From assembly GCA_019925095.2 (NCBI GenBank), contig CM034414.1, positions 5,934,001-5,998,000 of the forward strand: a stretch of 64,000 bases of DNA, in the 5' to 3' direction. The notes beneath the pieces are model-generated. The model did not search any database. It had not been told where the DNA came from and worked only from the letters and a program-made list of their open reading frames with translations. Each line of letters opens with the position of its first letter. The stretch's first letter is position 1. A program made the position numbers and the translations under genes. This document shows, piece by piece, positions 55,600 to 64,000 of this stretch. Origin of the DNA: Dendrolimus kikuchii (lineage: Eukaryota > Arthropoda > Insecta > Lepidoptera > Lasiocampidae).

Positions 55600-55690
55600 C
55601 CTCGCGTGCCCTTGATGTCCGAAACGGGTTCGAACCCACGACCTCACTCATCCTTAAAGGTGACCGTTGAGTAACACATGTCTTATACGT
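55600..55690 (-). repeat. tRNA-like SINE remnant
   Basis: Minus strand has GTGGGTTCGAACCCGT, a perfect box B; no cloverleaf or clear box A, so not a tRNA gene. Confidence 0.35.
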
Positions 55691-55939
55691 CTGACTGGTT
55701 TTAAATCTTACTTCAAGGTGTTAAGGGGATTCCATATACATTTACGTGAACTAGATGACGCTATGTCCCGTAAAGGAGACAGGGACTTTTAGGCCGAAGA
55801 AATGTAAAGAGTTGAGATATGTAAAAGATCAAAAAACAAAATGTAAAACATCAGCTCTACATTCTATCTGGAAGACGAGAAATCTTAAAAATATTATTAT
55901 AAATAAAATAAGTTATCGATTATCATAGATTTATATGAA

Positions 55940-56306
55940 CTAGTTGTCGCCCAATGGTCGAAATTCGACCATAATTAATTTAAATTATAACTTTGAACAT
56001 TATTAAGGTTCTGTTGTCAAAGACTATACTCCTATAATCACAGATTTCGCCAAGGATACACTGTTAATTTGACTTTAACAATAAACAAAAGAGTATATAT
56101 GTGTGTGTGTGTGTGTCAAATACATGGTAGTGTGTGTAACGTTTTTTTATTGATTTAATGTATTTTTTATGTATATTTTTTTTTAATATTAGCATTCTGC
56201 ACTCCCTTTATATAAACTACAAGTGTGCGAAATTTCATACTCCTCCGTCCGCGCAATTTTCGTAATAAGGGGTACAAAGTTTTTGCTTCACGTATTAATA
56301 TAATGA
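55940..56306 (-). mobile_element. Helitron (family 2), reverse copy
   Basis: Minus strand starts TCATTATATTAATACGTGAA and ends GGTCGAAATTCGACC hairpin, then CTAG beside A. It carries a TG microsatellite at 56100-56117 and is uninterrupted where 47468-48090 has its insertion. Confidence 0.85.
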
Positions 56307-57016
56307 TGAATTTTAACAAATAATAATATGCAAACACTTTCGCTATACGATTGATTAATTCAAATAGCTAAACCCACTACAATTCCAAAAAATAGTAACA
56401 TAATAAAAATAATTCTTAAAATCACTCGTCTTATTCAAATCTGGGCCCAAGAATCTATGAAAGCGTATCGATCTCCTTTCATCACTATATGTATGTATTT
56501 GAGAATAATGACGACTAGATACATAGGCAGATAGATATGGCAATTTTATAACGATCGCTTATTGCCAAAATAGCTACAGGATCGTAAAAAAATTACTTAT
56601 GCCTTCGAACAATGCCTTTAGCAAACATGTGGTTTTTCCATATAGCATAACACATTTATTATTGGAACTTCATCAAACAAATATACACCCTATTACATTG
56701 ACTTACAGACTTTGAAAGTGGTATTTAAATTCATCAACAATATAATGAACTTATTAATTTAGTACAATAGAAAATGAACTTTATATTCTATGAAATAAGA
56801 GTGCTAAGAACTGACTCAGTTAAGTAAGGAGCATCGTCCTTGTCTCAAGGTCGTTGGTAAGCAGTTAGGCTGTTGATACCTTTTTTAATATAAGGAAAAA
56901 CGCATATTGGAGTAACGTGATGTTTTAACCCTTTAAACCCTCGTATGTGTCATGCTATACATTCAATTATTCAATGGTGAACCTGTATAGTCACCACGGA
57001 TTGTCATGTTTACATA
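56307..57016. other. Spacer, no gene seen
   Basis: Nothing recognised. Confidence 0.4.
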
Positions 57017-57960
57017 GTGTTGGCCGAAGATCTCGCCATGTCAGCCTCAATGACATCATCCGCTGAGCTCTTGTCAGCCATCCTAGAGCAAAATGGCTTG
57101 GTGCGCGACGATGGCACGAAGCCGGACGGAATGTTACTTATTCCTTGGAAGATGGGACGGCCGCTTGTGTGGGACGCGATATGCGTTGACACTCTGGCGG
57201 CGTCACATCGTTCAATGCCTTTTTTTTTTATTTAAGGCGGGGAAATGCTGTTTACGCACAATACCGGGTCCTTTGCAAGGGATTAGACCATATTTGGTCA
57301 TGGAGGCTTTTCCCTTAATTTAAGGGGCAATCCAAACAGTAATCAGGCTTGTGTGGAGACTCCGAAAAGTTGCACGGGCAATAACCACTACCCACTAAAA
57401 CCACCTCCTCCCATGTGCCCCGCACTTTTTATGTAGGAAAGGCTGAAACTCAGAACGTAGTTACGCCCAGTCCGATACAGCGCAAAAGTGCCTGAATGTG
57501 CCCCGGGAATCAGAACACATCCACTTCGTCAGCGGGGGTGATGAATCCTTTGCTCCCTTGATAGCTAAAGGCCCCCCGAAGCGGTATTATTCAGGGTGGG
57601 AAGTCATAAGCATACCTGCCTCTCCGGATGCCAGCCAACCCCCGGCGTCCGCGTGGAGTCGCATTAGCACGCGCAATAATACTCCCCTCCCTATATCGTC
57701 CAATGACTAAGTCAGGGGCTGGCAACGCTGCTTTAACAGCTGAAGAACTCAAGCGATGCAAATATGGAACCCTAGGAAGGGGTTATATATTTGTGCTATT
57801 TGGAGTTGAAACTTTAGGTCCGTGGGGTCTATCGGCAAAGGGTTACTTCAAAGATTAGTAAGAAACTCTTTGATACCACACGTGATCAGCGTGGCAATGC
57901 AGCCAGCCTTCTGGGCACGCTTCCGTCTGGCAGCGATTTGTTACATACTTTATATTAATT
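57017..57960 (+). pseudogene. Retroelement ORF (PDG/WD family), longest copy, interrupted
   Basis: The left part reads [38 protein letters not shown] and [20 protein letters not shown]. After the insertion (57218-57694) it resumes MTKSGAGNAALTAEELKRCK and YIFVLFGVETLGPWGLSA, then shifts into GNAASLLGTLPSG-like sequence. The PDG...WD...VD spacing suggests a restriction-nuclease-like fold (inference). No RT is visible. Confidence 0.65.
57218..57694 (-). mobile_element. Retroposon K copy 4
   Basis: T run at the left, GGCGGGGAAATGC, CTACCCACTAAAACCACC. Flanks ATCGTTCAATG (57207-57217) and ATCGTCCAATG (57695-57705), one mismatch. Splits the ORF above. Confidence 0.78.
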
Positions 57961-58394
57961 TATTTATAATTTAGTTTTATTTCATTTCATTGTAATAAGT
58001 CAAAATCAACGTTAAGTAGGATGTATAGATGTATAGGACACATCGTTCTGCCAAAGTTCATCAATATAGGCTCAGTAGTTTAGGCGTAAAATGACTGACA
58101 ATAATAAAAAAATGGACAGATATAACGGGTTTATAAAGATTCCAATTTACGTCAAACTATCTACGGAACCTTAAAAATTACAAAAAATCGAAATTACAAT
58201 ACTTTACTATTTCCTGCAGCATGTATAATAATAAGCCCCTTTGAAAATGGTTTTGAAAAATTGACGAAATAAATATTATGTTAGAAATATGTATATGAAT
58301 AACCATATTTTGTTATCGGATACGCATAATAGAGATGCGGTTAATATTTTTTACAAATAAAGGAATAGGCGTTAAAATAAAATTGTATTATCTA
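57961..58394. other. AT-rich spacer
   Basis: The left part is the AT-rich 3' region of the retroelement ORF; the rest is unrecognised. Confidence 0.4.
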
Positions 58395-58615
58395 ATAAAA
58401 CTACGTTTTAACGGTTTTAAGCGGGATAATTTATTTGATTTTTATTATTCTGACGTTTCGGCCACTTTTCAGTAGCCGTGATCACGGAAGACAAAGATGT
58501 CAAGTGACAATGGGTATTGTTAAAGTTGTATTTAGTTATATTTCCAACTTGTTCATTTTAATTATTTAGTTTTAATTTTGTTATTTATATTATTTACTCT
58601 ATGGAACCCTAGTAT
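58395..58615 (+). repeat. Dispersed repeat G
   Basis: Second copy of 54356-54560; the hairpin has one mismatch (CAGTAGCC), while CCGTGATCACGG is kept. Confidence 0.65.
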
Positions 58616-58715
58616 AATTTACCACCGCTTCGCAACATGTTGTGGCTTGAAGAGAAGAAGCGGCGCAAGAAACTCTTCAGCAAGGAAAAATATTTATCAG
58701 CCCACATATTTTATT

Positions 58716-58996
58716 TCTAATATATAAAAATGAATCTTAGAAATGTAATTATGCACATAACTTGAGAACGACTTTACCGATTTTGATTAAACTTTTTGTG
58801 TGTTTTGAGTAGGTCCCCGGATTATTTAGGTTTAAAATTGGAACTGCTAAGTGGCACTGGGATATCGGGTCACAGATTTTTTTGTTTGGGTGGGTCCCCG
58901 GATGGTTTAGATTTTCAACTGGAACCGGTAGGTGGCTCTGGGATCGGGTCCCAAATTTTTGTTTTTTCAGGGCAGGACAACGTCTGCCGGGACCGG
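58716..58996 (+). mobile_element. Helitron, degraded 3' end
   Basis: TCTAATATATAAAAATGAAT start; GGCAGGACAACGTCTGCC hairpin near the end, but the CTAG terminus is mutated. A block with GGTCCCCGGAT is duplicated inside. Confidence 0.7.
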
Positions 58997-59034
58997 GTAT
59001 TGTATAAAATTATCAGAGCTAGGCATGTTTGAAA

Positions 59035-59290
59035 AAAAGCTGTAATCAACATATTTTTTATACATCGGCAGACAAACACACATTGTATATTCCCAAATTA
59101 AGCAAGTTACACTTGTATTATGGGTAATATACAACGGACTACTCTGGGGCCGATCCCAGCCATCCAGGCCATAGTAAATAACGGAAAAATCGTTTCCAAA
59201 TTTTTCCACGTAAAGAATCTAACACGGAGCCTCTGTGTTACAGTAACGTAGGTCGGCAAAGGATTAGTCCACTTAACCACAGAGATCGTC
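59035..59290 (-). mobile_element. SINE-B copy (tRNA-type)
   Basis: Complement carries CAGAGGCTCCGTGTTAGATT in place of box B, GGGATCGGCCCCAG and CCGTTGTATATTACCCAT. Confidence 0.7.
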
Positions 59291-59772
59291 AATAATGACT
59301 CCAGCGTAGCTTTACCACGTCAGACTCTCAAGATCCTGTATAAATTCTTAGAAAAACACAAAGAAAATAATAAACTAGAAATGGAATTACATCAGCGCAG
59401 TGCGAGCGTTTCCTGCGCATGATGTCACCTGCGCGGGCGCACAGTATGCCAGCCGCGGCGCGGATTACACGCCGTTACGCCATAGATAGATGTCAAGGGC
59501 TGAATCTAATTGTCAATGGTGGTTTTTTAATAAATATTTATTCTGATTTTTCATACCTGGACTTAAATGACTGCTAAGTGAGTTGTGTGAGGTGGATCAG
59601 CAAACTCATCACTGTGAGTTTTCATAGCCAAATTTGCGACAAAAAAAAACCTATGCATCTCGGGATGCCCGACAGAAGTGATAATTTAAACTAATCTAAG
59701 TTGAACTATTTAACAGTGAAATTGTTTAACTTGAGAAAAGCTTAGGGTATCAATTAAATTTTATGTATATTA
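59291..59772. other. Spacer with GC-rich block
   Basis: 59395-59480 is GC-rich (GCGCAGTGCGAGCG, CCAGCCGCGGCGCGG); no frame or start site supported. Confidence 0.35.
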
Positions 59773-59787
59773 ATGTGTATTATACAA

Positions 59788-60025
59788 TGCAAAAGTGGAT
59801 GGATGCAGAAGTCGTGGAAGGCCACGACACACCTTCCATGATCAAATTGATCGTGTACTAGCAGAAGGTGATGTCAGAAGCCTTAAGAACAGACGAGCTT
59901 GCATGACAAGAGTTATGAATGTCAAAGAGGCAAGTGAGGTGTGTAAGAATAAGCCTAAATGGCACTCTGTTGTTCGTGCCTACCCCGTAAGGGAACTGGC
60001 GTGAAGTTATGTATGTATGTATATT
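59788..60025 (+). mobile_element. LINE-C 3' end
   Basis: ACAATGCAAAAGTGGATGGA to GAACTGGCGTGAAGT and TATG repeats; 69 residues of the frame remain open. Confidence 0.8.
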
Positions 60026-60089
60026 AATATGATAATATAAGGAAAGGTTATTTATTAATAAAATCTTTTATTGATTAAAAATAATATCA

Positions 60090-60375
60090 GCCCATAAATG
60101 TCCCACTGCTGGGCTCGGGTCTCCCACTATAGGGGGAACGGACAGTATACCCGCCACGCTTGTCCAAGGCGGCTTGGCAGGTTTGATACATCGGTTACCT
60201 CGATGTGCAAGTTGCATCACGATGTTTTCCTTCACCGTTGTTAGCACGTGGTAATTGTAACAATATGCACATTAGATCAGAAAACTGTCTAGGTTGCATG
60301 CGTTCCGGTCAGGACCGAACCCGCACCCTTTGAGTATGGGACGCGTGCGCTAGCCATTACGCTACCACGACTTGA
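60090..60375 (-). mobile_element. SINE-T, complete copy
   Basis: Minus strand: TCGTGGTAGCGTAATGGCTA (box A), GGGTTCGGTCCTGACC (box B), then body to CAGCAGTGGGACATTTATGG. A typical tRNA-derived SINE. Confidence 0.85.
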
Positions 60376-61240
60376 ATTGAATTGATTATAAAATATATTT
60401 TATTCTTGGTTACAGTGTACATTAGAATTTTGTGTATGTACATAATACATTATTAGTATAATTATTTAATCTACCTACCGCTGCCGTATGCGTGAGAGAA
60501 AGGGAAGCCAGACAGACTGGCGCCATAACGCGTTACGTAACGAAGCGGTTTACCCTCCCATAAGAAGTTATCACTTCGAAAAGCTTGATCGCAGTTGTCA
60601 TTTTAGTCCCGGTCATGAAAAATCAGACCATAGAGTAAATCATTGTAGCTATTCATAGTATCGTCTTGTGTTATGATGCTGTGTTACTTTTTAAATATAT
60701 TAGACTACGCTGGTATGGCCACGTTTAACGGAAATCATGTTGGCATAGAGTAGACTTAATTTTTAACTGCGTTTAAATAGTATGATTTGTCGATTACATT
60801 TAATTATAAACTAATACAGTTAAAGAAACTGTATTTATAATGAATTTTACATATAATCCCTTAAGTCTATATCACCTTTTAAAAATGTTCTCCGTTGGAA
60901 CTTAATTTTAACAAAATTTTTGAACTTTAACAACCAAATTCTTATAAGGTGATTCCATTGTAAAAATTTAGGAAGACAATAATGTCCAAAACCCATACAT
61001 AACACTTCATACGCTTACGTTAAACATTACATAAGCAAATTGCGTCTATACACAATTGACAGACCTTAAGGTCATGCGCTTGTGAATTGCCTAAGGTCAG
61101 AAGAAAAATTTTGACAACATTATCCTGATCTGTCGTTACATGACGTCTTTAAACAAATCGAGGTCTAGCTTAAATGGTGGCTTGTTAATATTTATTAACC
61201 AGTATTAGTTGAACCGTCCATAATAATTAGTCAAATATAA
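60376..61240. other. Spacer, no gene seen
   Basis: No frame or recognised repeat. Confidence 0.4.
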
Positions 61241-61254
61241 CGTGTTTGTTGAAT

Positions 61255-61790
61255 TTTTAACCGACTTCAAAAAGGGGGAAGTTCTCAATTCGTCTATATG
61301 TTTTCTTTTCTTTTTATGTTCGTTACTCGATTTCTCCGTCAATTGTGGACCGATTTTCAAGTTTTTTTCTTTTAGTCGAAACTCTCGAATTGGTCCCACT
61401 GTCAGTTTGCCAGGTGGTAGGGCACTTGCCCGACTGAATGGCTACCACCCCTGGTCTAAAGTATGTCGCCATAACAACCTTGAGTTGTGTTCCGGCATTA
61501 GTGACCAGGTTCCAGTCCCTCTTAAGAGAGCAGCAGCACATTTGTAGCACCTTTGGTGTTGCAAATATCTATAGGCGATGGTAACCGCTTTCCATCAAGT
61601 GGGCCGTCTGCCTGTCTGCTGAACTCCTGCAATAAAAAAAAAACTGTCACCGTGTCAGGATCTGATGATTGGTCAGGGAAATCGAGAGAAACCCTCGAAA
61701 ATTTTTAACCGAATTCTTTCTTACACGATATCTTCGTCAATTGTGGAGCGATTTCCAATTTTTTTTCTTTATTCGTAATTTTCAATATGC
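61255..61790 (+). repeat. Dispersed repeat H, split by SINE-A
   Basis: AACCGACTTCAAAAAGGGGG and TCGTTACTCGATTTCTCCGT; related wording repeats after the SINE (ATATCTTCGTCAATTGTGGA). A repeat often seen in moth DNA. Confidence 0.5.
61405..61642 (+). mobile_element. SINE-A with clear TSD
   Basis: From GTTTGCCAGGTGGTAGGG to TGCAATAAAAAAAAA. ACTGTCA flanks it at 61398-61404 and 61643-61649, proving a retroposed, 5'-truncated copy with a 3' A tail. Confidence 0.88.
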
Positions 61791-61911
61791 TCACATTCAT
61801 ATACATAAAACATATTCGACTGTGGCACAGAAACCTCATGAGTTTATTTGTGCCGCAAAAAATACATAAAATTATGACACATAGTGACATTTTAAAAAGG
61901 AATTTACACAT

Positions 61912-62325
61912 TGTGGCAGCTTAGTGGTTAAAGCACTCAAATGACACGGGTCCGAATCCTGACCGGGAAAGCATTACCTTTCATGGTACGTTCATTATCA
62001 ATATCTTATCAAGCATCAATTTGCCTTAATATTGGTTAATATTAAACATAAGCTCCTTACAACTAATGTCAAAATTTAACCGATGGTAAGGCAAGTAAAT
62101 GAGTACCTAAGAAAGAGACGCTGGCCATTGGGCAATTCTCAAACCTAATGCACATATTAATACAATTACTACATGTTGACGGTGAAAGAAAACATCGTGA
62201 TGAACTTGTACATCACTGATGTGTCAGTTCTGCCCTATACTGTATAAGTTTGATAGGTATACTGATCATTCCCTTTAAAATTGGGAGACCCAAGCCCAGT
62301 AGTGGGACGATTACGGGCTGTTATT
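61912..62325 (+). mobile_element. SINE-T split by a palindromic MITE
   Basis: GGCAGCTTAGTGGTTAAAGC (box A) and CGGGTCCGAATCCTGACC (box B), then the MITE, then TTCTCAAACCTAATGCACAT to GCCCAGTAGTGGGACG. Confidence 0.78.
61985..62135. mobile_element. Palindromic MITE inside SINE-T
   Basis: ATTTGCCTTAATATTGGTTA and AAATTTAACCGATGGTAAGG arms around CATAAGCTCCTTACAACTAA. Confidence 0.65.
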
Positions 62326-62478
62326 ATGAATTTGAATTTAATTTTTACTAAGTAATACAAAGAAAACTTATCCTTAATTAAACTCATTTCAATATTTAAT
62401 AAACGCAATTTAAGTAATTACATTATTTTAAGTTACGTATATTTGAATTATTTTCCGATATTTTATAAACCATAATAG

Positions 62479-62547
62479 ATACGTGGGGCGCCGCGCAGCC
62501 GCGTTTTACCGGCGTGCCGCCGCCGCCGTTTCCGCACGGCGCGTACG
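62479..62547 (+). other. Weak exon candidate, 69 bp, GC-rich
   Basis: A sharply GC-rich block in AT-rich DNA, preceded by AATAG and followed by GTAATT. 69 bp is a multiple of three. One frame reads TWGAAQPRFTGVPPPPFPHG. No partner exon was found and no family recognised. Confidence 0.2.
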
Positions 62548-62896
62548 GTAATTAGGCGTTAGTTAGATTGTAAACAATTTACATACTATTTTTACAATAA
62601 AAGGCAATTTAAGTTTTTTAAACTAAGCATTCTAAAACCGCTAGTTAAATTATTAGCAAGATATAGAACAGATGAATAATATGAAGAGAGCAGAGATAGT
62701 AAATCTTCGAATACTTCTTATATATTTCCGGTTTGCCACTCAAACTTCAGTCGGCGACGGCGCAGTGCCGGCGGCGTGATAATTACAGGACTTTTTTAAC
62801 TTCCTGAAAAGATTTAAATATCTTTTTCCATCTACGTTTGCTTTGATAAATAGTCAGGAATTCGGGCACCCAACCCGAATTTGTGACTATTCTAGA
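62548..62896. other. Spacer, no gene seen
   Basis: One short GC-rich patch at 62751-62780; nothing else. Confidence 0.4.
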
Positions 62897-63072
62897 CTAT
62901 TGTCTAGTGCCTACCATAGTATAGTATAGTGCCTTACCCAGTATGGTCTAGTGCCCACCTCAGTATGGTATAGTGCCCACCCCAGTATAGTCTAGTGCCC
63001 ATCCCAGTATGCTATAGTGCTTACCCCAGTATGGTCTAATGTTCACCCTAGTACGGTCTAGTGCCCACACCA
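62897..63072. repeat. 22-bp minisatellite, about 8 units
   Basis: Unit close to AGTATGGTCTAGTGCCCACC with variants GTATAGTAT, GCTATAGTGC and AATGTTCACCCT. Confidence 0.92.
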
Positions 63073-63186
63073 AGATGTTGGGTTACCGATTCGAAATTCT
63101 AAACTGGACACATAAGAAACTTCACACAAAAATCGTTGAAATCAAATAATTATCTACAGTATATTTTAGTTTTTATTACATATTCG

Positions 63187-63218
63187 CTTCGATCAACAAT
63201 AGTTATTGTTGATCGAAG
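63187..63218. repeat. 32-bp palindrome between 8-bp direct repeats
   Basis: CTTCGATCAACAATA, GT, then its exact complement. CATATTCG flanks at 63179-63186 and 63219-63226. Confidence 0.93.
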
Positions 63219-63226
63219 CATATTCG

Positions 63227-64000
63227 GGTTAGTTACTTTTGAATACACAACGTACTAAGCTGGAGTACAAATGAATTTCGCGCCACAACTCGAAGCGACT
63301 TGTGAGTGTATGCCATTGGATCTTTACATGTTTTGACATAACTTACGTAGATTAAATGTCAAATTACGAAACAAAAGCTTCCGATCTGTCTGTCGTAGTT
63401 CGTTTTTTTATAGTAGAGGCCCAGGCCTCCTTTGAAAAGTAACCCAAGATACGCCAATGCTCTTATCATGAGAACCCGGCTTTACCTGCAAATATAAAAA
63501 CACCTTAAAATATGCTTATATGTAGTTAGTACCACTCAGTCGCACAGTAGAATAATGGCCCATTAACCTTTACATAATACCTATATAGTTGCGCTTGAAA
63601 TTCTAGATTTACGCGGTTATTTAATTTTGTATTTCTCTCAAAAAAATAAAACGTAAGTAGGTATACTACACTGTCTTATCTGTGCGAATACGTTCCGAAA
63701 CTGCTGCGGACTCATTAGTTTCAACCTATTTTTACCCGACTGCCAAGGAAGGGTTATGTTTTTTTTTTTAATTTCTTTATTACCTCGTATCTTCCAAAGA
63801 GCTTGATAGATTCGACAGTTAAGGTACCGTTATATTCGTCTTAAAAACCCAATTGCAAATTATAAACCGAAAGAAACTTAAAGGGTCCCCCTCCTGCTAC
63901 TAAACTTAATGTGGTAGCTTTACTTTGTTTATGGTTTATTTTGTTTACTATTTTCTCTATCTTTTTTCGGTCTTATTAATGCATTATTTATTACCTTGTT
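63227..64000. other. Spacer, no gene seen
   Basis: No supported frame, RNA gene or recognised repeat up to the window end. Confidence 0.45.

Noticed and set aside
55600..55690. Possible tRNA gene on the minus strand
   Set aside because: Only a box B match; no acceptor stem pairing or anticodon arm could be built.
59395..59480. GC-rich patch as promoter or CpG island
   Set aside because: Too short, with no downstream gene or start site visible.

Overview
The window is animal nuclear DNA, most probably from a moth or butterfly (Lepidoptera). It is AT-rich, its one host gene is split by introns, and nearly everything else is transposable-element debris. The lepidopteran assignment is an inference from repeat types: Helitrons ending in an ACGTCTGCCGGG hairpin plus CTAG, tRNA-type SINEs, R1- and CR1-like LINE ends, and a Pao-type LTR element.

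Left part (1-18447). A complete BEL/Pao LTR retrotransposon lies on the minus strand at 681-7522. It has a single intact 1771-residue gag-pol frame, two LTRs that differ only by one T in a homopolymer, and a perfect 5-bp target duplication (ACTTA). It sits about 430 bp upstream of the first visible exon of a trypsin-type S1A serine protease gene on the plus strand. Five exons (7952-8129, 11245-11437, 12778-12882, 15882-15989, 18271-18447) join in frame into a full protease domain with an R|IVGG activation site, His/Asp/Ser triad and S1-pocket Asp. The upstream propeptide exons lie outside the window, so the retrotransposon is inferred to be intronic and antisense. The introns carry Helitrons, LINE ends, a hAT-type MITE, a broken mariner and SINE copies.

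Right part (18448-64000). No further host gene could be proven; one 69-bp GC-rich block at 62479-62547 is a weak exon candidate. The region is a mosaic of nested repeats: a 4.2-kb hAT-type element with an 8-bp target duplication and no transposase; many copies of one short A-tailed retroposon (called SINE-A here); two tRNA-type SINE families (SINE-B, SINE-T); 5'-truncated LINE ends of several clades; Helitrons; palindromic MITEs; a solo LTR; a dimeric retroposon; an antisense retroposon inserted twice at one site; a 60-bp minisatellite with a 4-unit higher-order period; a 22-bp minisatellite; and two near-perfect palindromes.

Layering can be read from interruptions and target duplications, for example SINE-A > hAT-like > Helitron at 45255-46115. 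I see no new multi-gene system. The most unusual items are the young Pao element inside the protease gene, the higher-order minisatellite, the double insertion at one target, the transposase-less hAT element, and the retroposed insertion whose empty site is preserved in a second Helitron copy.
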